Below, piece after piece: positions 1 to 5,713 of a DNA stretch of 5,713 nt. Each line of letters starts with the position of its first letter. Position 1 is the stretch's first letter. The translations under genes were made by a program, and so were the position numbers. Origin of the DNA: J061 sp003695725 [NCBI: Candidatus Schekmanbacteria bacterium] (GTDB lineage Bacteria > Schekmanbacteria > GWA2-38-11); contig RFHX01000009.1 in assembly GCA_003695725.1 (NCBI GenBank), positions 1-5,713 on the forward strand, in the 5' to 3' direction. The notes beneath the pieces are model-generated. The model saw only the letters and a list, made by a program, of their open reading frames with translations, had not been told where the DNA came from and did not search any database.

Positions 1-1130
1 CTTCAGGAATGTCAAGAATGGCAGAAGAAGAGGTGAGGATGCTTGAAGAGGAAGGATATGAAGTTACTGTATTTACACCAAAGGATGATAATTTAATAAC
101 TGATATTGATATTGCAGGAAAAGTTATCAGACTAAAACCATTTTTGAGATACGGCAACGGTTCTTTCATTCCGCAATTCATAAACAAACTTTCTTCATTC
201 GATGTAATTCATATTCATTATCCTTTCATAGGCGCGGCGGAGATACTACTTCTGTGGAAAAAAATATTTGGAAGAAGAAAAGAGCTTTTTGTGACTTATC
301 AGTTGGATTTACAGGGTAATGGCATCCTTAGAGGTTTTTTTAACCTTTATAACTCCCTTATTACTCCCTATGTAATAAAGTCGTCGTCAACTATTATGTT
401 TACATCGATGGATTATGCTTACTCATCAATTTTTTCAAATTTATTTAAGAAGATGGCTGAGGAAGGAAAGCTAAGAGTTGTTGAGATTCCGGGACCTGTA
501 GATATTGAAAGGTTTAGGACAAAAGAAAAAAGGAAGGATTTATTGAAAAAGTACAATATCGAAGAGGATGAAAAAGTAGCACTTTTTGTTGGTTCGCTTG
601 ACAGTGCTCATTATTTCAAGGGGATTCCCGTTTTACTTTCAGCATTTGAGATATACTGCCGCAAATTCGGTGATAAGAAAGCACGAATCCTCATAGGCGG
701 AGACGGTAATATGAAAGATGCCTATATTAGACAAGCAAAGGCATCAGAGATTATCAGAGACAAGGTGATTTTTGCAGGAAAGGTGCCGGAGGAAGAACTC
801 CCTGATTTTTACAATTTAGGAAGCTTTGTCGTTCTACCTTCAACTGATTCATCTGAAGCTTTTGGCATAGTCATTGTTGAAGGATATGCATCTGGAATTC
901 CTGCCTTAGCATCAAACTTGCCCGGAGTAAGGTCAGTAATCGTAGACGGTGAAACAGGCACACTATGTAAAGCAGGAGATGTTGAAGACCTTTCTTCGAA
1001 ACTCGCCTTTATGTTTAATGAAGCCCCTCTTATTGAATGGGGCAAAAAATCCAGACAAATAGCAGAAAGAAAATACAGCAGGAAAGTAGTGAAAAAGAAG
1101 TTTGTTTCTCTTTTTGAGAAGCTTCAATAG
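1..1130 (+). CDS. GT4-family glycosyltransferase, GT-B fold (5' end outside window)
   Basis: Probably a cytoplasmic, membrane-associated enzyme that moves a sugar from a nucleotide-sugar donor to a lipid-linked or surface glycan. The frame is open to the left edge, and the first ATG (base 9) has AGGA directly against it with no spacer. The product there begins at SGMSRMAEEE, matching the part of GT4 proteins just after the Gly-rich N-terminal loop, so the real start and about 15-25 residues are missing. Counting from that ATG, the N-terminal Rossmann half runs to about residue 165 (GYEVTVFTP at 16-24, FDVIHIHYP at 64-72). The donor-binding half follows: VGSLD at 194-198, FKG at 203-205, ILIGGDGNM at 227-235, and the E-x7-E pair E283/E291 in EAFGIVIVE. 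Then come GIPALAS and DGETGTLC. The Arg common after VG is Ser196 here. The TAG stop sits inside the Shine-Dalgarno site of the next gene. The family is clear; the sugar and acceptor cannot be read from sequence. Confidence 0.93.
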   Translation, partial: SGMSRMAEEEVRMLEEEGYEVTVFTPKDDNLITDIDIAGKVIRLKPFLRYGNGSFIPQFINKLSSFDVIHIHYPFIGAAEILLLWKKIFGRRKELFVTYQLDLQGNGILRGFFNLYNSLITPYVIKSSSTIMFTSMDYAYSSIFSNLFKKMAEEGKLRVVEIPGPVDIERFRTKEKRKDLLKKYNIEEDEKVALFVGSLDSAHYFKGIPVLLSAFEIYCRKFGDKKARILIGGDGNMKDAYIRQAKASEIIRDKVIFAGKVPEEELPDFYNLGSFVVLPSTDSSEAFGIVIVEGYASGIPALASNLPGVRSVIVDGETGTLCKAGDVEDLSSKLAFMFNEAPLIEWGKKSRQIAERKYSRKVVKKKFVSLFEKLQ

Positions 1131-1135
1131 GAGGT
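1129..1135 (+). promoter_or_regulatory. Shine-Dalgarno site AGGAGGT for the flippase gene
   Basis: AGGAGGT lies 10 bases before a TTG codon at 1146 and overlaps the TAG stop of the preceding gene (1128-1130). It decides the start: the nearby ATG at 1151 and CTG at 1141 are in other frames that hit stops at once, and the first in-frame ATG (1182) is much too far from the site. The overlap with the stop suggests that ribosomes finishing the glycosyltransferase help start the flippase. Confidence 0.8.
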
Positions 1136-1145
1136 AATTCCTGAA

Positions 1146-2675
1146 TTGAATGAATTAGAATTTACAGACACCAAAGCGCAGATGGGAAGAAATGCCCAGT
1201 ATACTGCTATGGGCGTTTTGCTATCTTCTCTTTTCGGGTTTTTGCTTTATATTTCAATAGGCCGCATATTTGGGGCAGGGAAAATGAGTGATGCCTTTTT
1301 TGCCGCCAATATATTGTGGATTCTATTTTTAACCTTTGCTTCCACTTTTAGATATACTCTATCGGTACTCCTTGCACCCTATGACGAGGCAGAAGATTTC
1401 AGGAAAAAAGAAGCATCTATCCTATTATCCGTCATTGTTTTTATTATTCCCCTATGCCTTCTTATTTACATCTTTTCCCCTTATGTTTCGTCTCTTCTTG
1501 GTATAGGTTTTGATGAAGAAAAGGTCGAAATTACACTGAATCTCGTTAAGATCCTCATACCCGGATTTTTTTTCGTTTCAGTTGGATTTGTTTTCTCCTC
1601 ATCATTGGGAGCAAGAGGAATATTTTCGATTCCTGCAATAGCCCTTGCTTCGTTGAATTGCTTTGCCTTTCTTGTTTTTCTTCTTTTCAGAAGCAAATTA
1701 GGGATTTATTCTGTGGCTTTTGGTTTAACCATAGGCTCCTTATCTTTTTTTATTATCCTTTTACTTGGCATATTGAGAAAAAATCTTTTCCCTATCTTTG
1801 AAAGAAGCTCTTCCCCTTTTTTCTTTAATACAATTTTAGGCATCTTTGCCGGTGCTGGCATTTATGTCTTCAACCAAATAAATTATTGGATTATCCAAAG
1901 TTTCTCATCTCTTTTTAGTGAAGGAATACCAACAATCTTTGCTTATTCGTCTACTATAATCGCATTTCTCGTGTATATAGTTGCTTTTCCCATATCAGTG
2001 GTTTCGGCGCCATCGATGAAAAGACAGCAGCAGGATATCGAAAAGTACTTTACCGGCGCTCTTCGGTATAATTCCCTTTTTTCAATACCAATCTCAATAG
2101 TCCTTTTTCTTTTTGCTGACTCTTTGGCTGGCATTCTGTTTGAAAACTCTTTTTCTCCACAGCAGATTACTACCTTTTCTTCGATGTTGAAAATTTATAC
2201 TCCTGTAATAATTGTTGGTGGCACTGCATTGCAGTTTTTTTCACTCTTCTTCTCAATGGATATGAAAGGGCATCTTTTCAGTGCAGGCGCTTTAAGTATT
2301 CCAATAAATATTTTATTTCTTTCATCACTGTCGCCCTTTTTAAGTTTCTATTCGCTTATGGTTTCACAATTGTGTTTTACGATCTTCATAGTTATCTACC
2401 TTGCTTTTTGGCTTCCTTCAAAGAGGATTAAGCTTTCTAATGTCTTATCTGCAATTGTTCAAGGTGATGTCATATTATGCGCTTTTCTCTCAGCTGTAGT
2501 GATTATAGTTTTGAGAATTTTGTTTCGCGATTATAAAGACTATGGCTTTTTGTTTGAAATATTGAAAATATCTTTTGGCGGTGTAATATATTTTTTGAGT
2601 TTTTTTGTATTTATGAAGCTTGTAAGACCTTCAAAATATGAAGAATTGCGGGAATTAATGACGAGAAGACGATAA
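1146..2675 (+). CDS. MurJ/MviN-like lipid-linked glycan flippase (MOP superfamily)
   Basis: Predicted inner-membrane transporter that flips a lipid-linked saccharide to the outer face. The 509-residue protein is almost wholly hydrophobic, with about 14 predicted helices (roughly 17-38, 48-75, 89-110, 130-152, 158-182, 188-210, 225-248, 263-287, 308-330, 350-372, 380-400, 402-425, 440-460, 475-495). That number and length fit MurJ. The N-terminal stretch GRIFGAGKMSDAFFAAN (39-55) resembles the MurJ/MVF signature, with Arg40, a Gly-Ala-Gly turn and Asp49. Tyr267, Pro282 and Pro289 match the pattern around MurJ helix 8 ending in a conserved Pro before a basic loop (MKRQQQ). Its place among glycosyltransferase genes suggests an exported-glycan substrate (a Wzx-like job) rather than housekeeping lipid II, but sequence alone does not exclude lipid II. 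It starts at TTG, set by the strong upstream ribosome site. The gap to the next gene is 11 bases. Confidence 0.88.
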   Translation: MNELEFTDTKAQMGRNAQYTAMGVLLSSLFGFLLYISIGRIFGAGKMSDAFFAANILWILFLTFASTFRYTLSVLLAPYDEAEDFRKKEASILLSVIVFIIPLCLLIYIFSPYVSSLLGIGFDEEKVEITLNLVKILIPGFFFVSVGFVFSSSLGARGIFSIPAIALASLNCFAFLVFLLFRSKLGIYSVAFGLTIGSLSFFIILLLGILRKNLFPIFERSSSPFFFNTILGIFAGAGIYVFNQINYWIIQSFSSLFSEGIPTIFAYSSTIIAFLVYIVAFPISVVSAPSMKRQQQDIEKYFTGALRYNSLFSIPISIVLFLFADSLAGILFENSFSPQQITTFSSMLKIYTPVIIVGGTALQFFSLFFSMDMKGHLFSAGALSIPINILFLSSLSPFLSFYSLMVSQLCFTIFIVIYLAFWLPSKRIKLSNVLSAIVQGDVILCAFLSAVVIIVLRILFRDYKDYGFLFEILKISFGGVIYFLSFFVFMKLVRPSKYEELRELMTRRR

Positions 2676-2686
2676 ATAGGTTTTTT

Positions 2687-3412
2687 ATGGAGAATGAAAA
2701 AAATAAAAACTCCGTTGCTATAATTATTCCTGCCTATAATGAAGCTGTATCACTTCCTGATGTAATAAGCGATATTAGAAAAAATTGTTCAGAAGCCAGT
2801 ATTGTTGTTGTTGACGACGGCTCAACAGACAATACAAGCGGAGTTGCGAGGGATTTAGGCGCCATAGTGCTTCGTCTGCCTGTCAATATAGGTTATGGTG
2901 CTGCACTTCAGACGGGATTTAAATATGCCCTTAAAAAGGGTTTTGATTATGTGGTGATAATGGATGGTGATGGACAGCATCTTGCTAGTGAAATAGATAA
3001 GGTTTTGGGACCGGTGAGAAGGGGGGAATACGACCTTGTTATAGGTTCGCGCTATATTGAAAAAGATTCCTATGAAGGCTCTTTCTTGAGAAAGTTTGGT
3101 TCGATGCTCTTTGCAAAGATTGCATCTTTTTTCCTTGGTTTTAAGATTACTGACCCTACCTCAGGATTTCAGGCAATGAACAGAAAAATATTGAAGTATT
3201 TTGTAACTCCTGTTTATCCCCCTGATTATCCTGATGCCGATGTTCTCATTGCTTCAAAGAGAAGCGGATTTAAAATAAGAGAGGTGGCTGTTAAGATGCT
3301 TTCCAATTCCTTTGGAGAATCGATGCATTCCGGATTAAAACCTCTTTATTATATATTCAAGATGTGCTTTTCTATATTTCTTACCTTTTTGCGTAAACGG
3401 TCTATGGAATAA
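2687..3412 (+). CDS. GT2 polyprenyl-phosphate glycosyltransferase (DPM synthase-like)
   Basis: A 241-residue GT-A fold enzyme that probably transfers a hexose from a nucleotide sugar to polyprenyl phosphate on the cytoplasmic face of the membrane, as dolichol-phosphate mannose synthase and related bacterial enzymes do. Visible motifs: the start of the nucleotide-binding fold IIIPAYNE (12-19), VVVDDGSTDNT (40-50), NIGYGAALQTG (67-77), the metal-binding DxD in MDGDGQH (D93/D95), IGSRY (119-123) and DPTSGFQAMNR (156-166). A hydrophobic stretch near the C-terminus (about 217-234) may sit on or in the membrane. There are no multi-helix C-terminal extensions of the GtrB type. The ribosome site is weak (AGG at 2678-2680, 6 bases before the ATG), so expression may depend on coupling to the upstream gene. 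The DUF2304 gene follows after 15 bases, a frequent partner of this GT2 subgroup. The sugar (mannose, glucose or another) cannot be told from the sequence. Confidence 0.92.
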   Translation: MENEKNKNSVAIIIPAYNEAVSLPDVISDIRKNCSEASIVVVDDGSTDNTSGVARDLGAIVLRLPVNIGYGAALQTGFKYALKKGFDYVVIMDGDGQHLASEIDKVLGPVRRGEYDLVIGSRYIEKDSYEGSFLRKFGSMLFAKIASFFLGFKITDPTSGFQAMNRKILKYFVTPVYPPDYPDADVLIASKRSGFKIREVAVKMLSNSFGESMHSGLKPLYYIFKMCFSIFLTFLRKRSME

Positions 3413-3414
3413 AA

Positions 3415-3421
3415 AAGGAGG
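3415..3421 (+). promoter_or_regulatory. Shine-Dalgarno site AAGGAGG for the DUF2304 gene
   Basis: AAGGAGG lies just after the GT2 stop (3410-3412) and 6 bases before the ATG at 3428. It is near-consensus and better spaced than the site of the preceding GT2 gene, suggesting that the small membrane protein is translated at least as well as its enzyme partner. Confidence 0.75.
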
Positions 3422-3427
3422 AAGAAG

Positions 3428-3784
3428 ATGCCCATAGTTCAAAAAATATTTGCCCTTTCAGTGAGTATTATACTTTTAATTATTATTATTGAGCTTGTAA
3501 GGCGCAGAAAGCTTCGAGAAGAATATTCAGTGCTATGGATAATTACAGGTATAACAATTATAATTCTCTCAATCTGGTATAAACTGCTTCTTTTTATTAC
3601 CAAATTGATTGGTGCCGTAGTTCCCACTTCTACACTTTTCCTATTTAGTCTCCTTTTTCTGATTCTTATCAGTCTTCATTTTTCTGTAAAGATCTCGATG
3701 CTTACTGACAAGCTTAAAGAAGTTTCTCAAGAGATTGCGCTTCTTCGAGCAAGAATGGAAGAAAAGTGGGAACTTTCGGAATGA
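3428..3784 (+). CDS. DUF2304 small membrane protein, likely GT2 partner
   Basis: A 118-residue protein with three predicted helices (about 5-23, 35-57, 66-88) and a charged helical tail (about 90-113, heptad-like Leu/Ile spacing, many Lys and Glu) that could form a coiled coil. The motif RRRKLREEYSVLWI (25-38) between helices 1 and 2 is typical of DUF2304 proteins (Pfam PF10066). The function of the family is not established. Its members are often encoded directly beside polyprenyl-phosphate GT2 enzymes, as here, so a role as membrane anchor, scaffold or flippase-like partner for the lipid-linked sugar is a reasonable inference. The stop TGA overlaps the ATG of the next gene (ATGA, 3781-3784), tying it translationally to the TMTC-like gene. 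The family call rests on length, topology, motif and neighbourhood. Confidence 0.82.
   Translation: MPIVQKIFALSVSIILLIIIIELVRRRKLREEYSVLWIITGITIIILSIWYKLLLFITKLIGAVVPTSTLFLFSLLFLILISLHFSVKISMLTDKLKEVSQEIALLRARMEEKWELSE
3781..3784 (+). other. ATGA stop/start overlap
   Basis: The TGA of the DUF2304 gene (3782-3784) and the ATG of the TMTC-like gene (3781-3783) share bases. There is no strong Shine-Dalgarno sequence in the preceding 20 bases (only a GGGA and a GGA). Initiation here probably relies on ribosomes terminating at the DUF2304 stop, which would keep the two membrane proteins in step. Confidence 0.7.
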
Positions 3785-5713
3785 GAAGTTTTTATCAAAA
3801 TGCTGAAAAAGATATTTCCCTTTTTTCGTCACTCATAATTCTTTTTTTGCTTATTGCCATAATTTACGGATTTACATTTTCTTTTCCCTTCCATTATGAT
3901 GACTGGAAGGAAATAGTAAATAATGAAAGCATTAGATACAGCGGGACGATTAAGGATGTCCTTCTCTCAGAAGCATCGAGGCCCCTGACTATTCTCTCTT
4001 TTGCAGCTAACTACCATTTGTCTGGATTGTCTCCATCATATTATAGAGGAGTCAATATTTTACTGCATTTTTTGAATTCTTTTTTTCTTTTCTTAATACT
4101 GAAATTTTTATCCAAAAAAGAGAGGGCATCGATTCCCGATTTCTATATTTTGATTTCTGCTTCTATTTTCCTTATTCATCCTCTTCAGACTGAATCAGTT
4201 ACATATATTTCAAGCCGCTCTGAACTTTTTGTATTCTTTTTTTGTTCTGCATCTTCTCTCCTTTTTCTAAAATCCTTACATTCCGAAAAAAGACTTATTC
4301 TTGGCATTAGCGCCTTGATTCTTTTTATCCTTGCTTTACTGTCAAAGGAAAGGGCAGTGATTTATCCCTTTATTGTTTTTTCTTTACTACTGATTTTTAA
4401 AAAGGATGAAAAAAAGCGTATATTTAAAAATTTTTATATTGTCGGCTGCTTCACTGCGGATGTTTTATATGTTATTTATCGATTTTACTTCGCCGCAAAG
4501 TATGAAGTTAGATATCTGCCGCGCACCTATTTTCAACAAGCATTGGGCGCCTTGGAGGCATTTAGGATTTATTCAAGGCTTTTGATATTTCCTATAAATC
4601 AAAATATAGACCATACCGTAATTATTCCATCAGGAATCAGGATTGGATTTGACGCAATCATTGTAATTGCCTTCTTTTCTTTTGCTTGTCTTTTATGGAA
4701 AAAAAGAAATGATTATAAATTTCTTTTGTGTGGAATTATTCTTTTCCTTTTCCCTCTGATTCCAAATCTGTTGATTCCTATTGAGGACTTAGTTGCTGAA
4801 AGATGGATGTATATGTCTGTTGCAGGTTTATCGTTCATATTTTTTTACCTCTTTTCAAAAATGCTTGATTCTTCCAGCAGGAGGAAGAAAGCTCTATTGA
4901 TTATGCCCTGTATTCTTCTTATTCTCCTTGCCTGTGAAAGAAACAGTATTTGGTCTGATGAGGTTTCTCTTTGGAAGGATGCAGCAGTAAAGTCACCATT
5001 TAAAGCAAAACCTTTAAACAATATGGCTTATGTTCACATTCAGAGGAAAGAATATAAAAAGGCTGAAGAAGAACTTTTGGAAGCATTGAAACTTGATTCA
5101 CACTATGGCCAGGCATATTTCAATTTAGGTACCCTTTTCTCAGAAACGGAAAGATATGATAAGGCAATTGAGTTTTTCAAAAGGGCTTATGAAATCAATA
5201 AAGATTTTAAAGGTGCCCCTGTCAACATAGGAGTTATATACGCAAGAGCAATGGGAAATTATGCGGAAGCTGAAAAGTGGTTTCGTTATGCTTTAAATTT
5301 AGATAAGGACTTTGTCCCAGCGCTTGTAAATATTGCTGAACTTTTTTATGTTACAAAACGGTATAAGGATGCATCTGCTGTTTACGCCAAACTGATAGAA
5401 TTGGGCGCAGGCAACAGGAGAATCTTTTTGAAATTTGCCGATTCATTGAGAAAAGCAGGTTTTTTGGATAAAGCGCTGAAATCTTATATGCAGTATAATA
5501 AACTCTACGGAAAAGATGCTAATTTGCTCTTGGGAATGGGAAAGACATATTTTTTGAAAGGAAATCTTGAAGAAGCACTTGCATATTTCAATGATGCTCT
5601 TGAATTAGACAAAAATTCTGCAGAAGCATATGGAAATATTGCACTTATCTATTTGAAAAAAGGGAAAAGTGAAAAAGCACTGCATTATTTGGATAAATTG
5701 ATTGAGATTAAGC
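3781..5713 (+). CDS. TMTC-like GT-C membrane protein with C-terminal TPR repeats (3' end outside window)
   Basis: Open for 644 codons from the ATG to the window edge without a stop. Residues 1-386 form a membrane domain with about 11 predicted helices (13-35, 91-110, 121-134, 148-164, 172-187, 193-206, 218-236, 289-306, 313-332, 343-358, 369-385). Residues from about 409 onward are TPR repeats. Motifs characteristic of bacterial TMTC-like proteins are present: the acidic pair HYDDW in loop 1 (D40/D41), SRPLTILSF (66-74), HPLQTESVTYISSRSE (133-148), SKER (188-191), AERWMY (339-344) and the linker WSDEVSLWKDA (391-401). Acidic residues in the first outer loop are the usual catalytic feature of GT-C enzymes that use polyprenyl-phosphate sugars. 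In animals, TMTC1-4 are ER O-mannosyltransferases with the same order of domains; function of bacterial relatives is largely unknown. The upstream GT2 gene could supply its donor. Alternative: a non-catalytic membrane TPR scaffold. Base composition resembles its neighbours. Confidence 0.86.
   Translation, partial: MRSFYQNAEKDISLFSSLIILFLLIAIIYGFTFSFPFHYDDWKEIVNNESIRYSGTIKDVLLSEASRPLTILSFAANYHLSGLSPSYYRGVNILLHFLNSFFLFLILKFLSKKERASIPDFYILISASIFLIHPLQTESVTYISSRSELFVFFFCSASSLLFLKSLHSEKRLILGISALILFILALLSKERAVIYPFIVFSLLLIFKKDEKKRIFKNFYIVGCFTADVLYVIYRFYFAAKYEVRYLPRTYFQQALGALEAFRIYSRLLIFPINQNIDHTVIIPSGIRIGFDAIIVIAFFSFACLLWKKRNDYKFLLCGIILFLFPLIPNLLIPIEDLVAERWMYMSVAGLSFIFFYLFSKMLDSSSRRKKALLIMPCILLILLACERNSIWSDEVSLWKDAAVKSPFKAKPLNNMAYVHIQRKEYKKAEEELLEALKLDSHYGQAYFNLGTLFSETERYDKAIEFFKRAYEINKDFKGAPVNIGVIYARAMGNYAEAEKWFRYALNLDKDFVPALVNIAELFYVTKRYKDASAVYAKLIELGAGNRRIFLKFADSLRKAGFLDKALKSYMQYNKLYGKDANLLLGMGKTYFLKGNLEEALAYFNDALELDKNSAEAYGNIALIYLKKGKSEKALHYLDKLIEIK
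5005..5713 (+). other. Tetratricopeptide repeat array (within TMTC-like gene)
   Basis: Six complete 34-35-residue repeats and the start of a seventh are visible, at about residues 409-442, 443-476, 477-511, 512-545, 546-579, 580-613 and 614 onward. Each shows the TPR pattern of a small residue near position 8, an aromatic or Gly near 11, a small residue near 20 and Ala near 27 (for example FNLGTLF, KAIEFFKRAYEI and EEALAYFNDALELD). Repeats 4 and 5 are the most divergent. The array runs off the window, so the total number is unknown. TPRs usually bind peptides or proteins, which suggests target recruitment. Confidence 0.85.

Noticed and set aside
9-11. ATG at base 9 as the true start of the GT4 gene
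   Set aside because: The frame is open to the left edge, the AGGA before it has no spacer, and the protein would lack the first strand and Gly-rich loop expected in the GT4 family.
1023-1043. GCCCC...GGGGC inverted repeat as a possible terminator
   Set aside because: The stem is only 5 bp with an 11-base loop, it lies within coding sequence, and it is followed by A's rather than a T run. On the other strand there is no T run either.
809-1045. Minus-strand ORF of 78 codons inside the GT4 gene
   Set aside because: It lies opposite strongly conserved GT4 motifs, has no recognisable domain and is explained by the codon bias of the + strand gene. The same reasoning removes the minus-strand ORFs at 1481-1696, 1943-2134, 3439-3627 and 3641-3832.
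3781-4980. T-rich runs (for example around 4081-4095 and 4425-4440) as terminators or regulatory tracts
   Set aside because: They encode Phe/Leu/Ile-rich membrane helices in an uninterrupted reading frame, and no GC-rich hairpin precedes them.
1-5713. CRISPR array, tRNA/rRNA, insertion sequence or direct repeats
   Set aside because: No regularly spaced direct repeats, cloverleaf-like segments, transposase motifs or terminal inverted repeats were seen; almost every base is coding.

Overview
The window looks like part of a bacterial surface-glycan or protein-glycosylation operon. It is AT-rich throughout. All five genes lie on the + strand and are packed tightly, with gaps of 15, 11 and 15 bases and then a 4-base ATGA overlap. 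Shine-Dalgarno sites are strong before two genes (AGGAGGT, AAGGAGG), and one start is TTG. This is ordinary for bacteria, but the phylum cannot be assigned from the sequence alone. No promoter, terminator, RNA gene, mobile element or CRISPR array is visible, so transcription probably starts upstream of the window and continues past its end.

Layout: (1) 1-1130, a GT4-type (GT-B fold) glycosyltransferase whose N-terminus lies upstream of the window. (2) 1146-2675, a 14-helix MurJ/MviN-like member of the MOP flippase superfamily. (3) 2687-3412, a GT2 glycosyltransferase of the polyprenyl-phosphate (dolichol-phosphate mannose synthase-like) type. (4) 3428-3784, a small DUF2304 membrane protein, a family commonly found beside such GT2 enzymes. 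(5) 3781 to the end of the window, a large open gene without a stop codon. Its predicted protein has about 11 membrane helices with GT-C/TMTC-like motifs, followed by at least six tetratricopeptide repeats.

A working model, which is inference: the GT4 enzyme adds a sugar to a lipid-linked glycan in the cytoplasm, and the MurJ-like protein flips a lipid-linked product. The GT2 enzyme with its DUF2304 partner makes a polyprenyl-phosphate sugar. The TMTC-like protein uses that sugar on the outer face of the membrane to glycosylate a target, possibly a protein bound by its TPR domain. The most interesting point is the last pair: it resembles the eukaryotic arrangement in which dolichol-phosphate mannose synthase supplies TMTC protein O-mannosyltransferases. 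In this protein the alternation of basic and motif-bearing loops puts every conserved motif and the TPR array on the same, outer side of the membrane.
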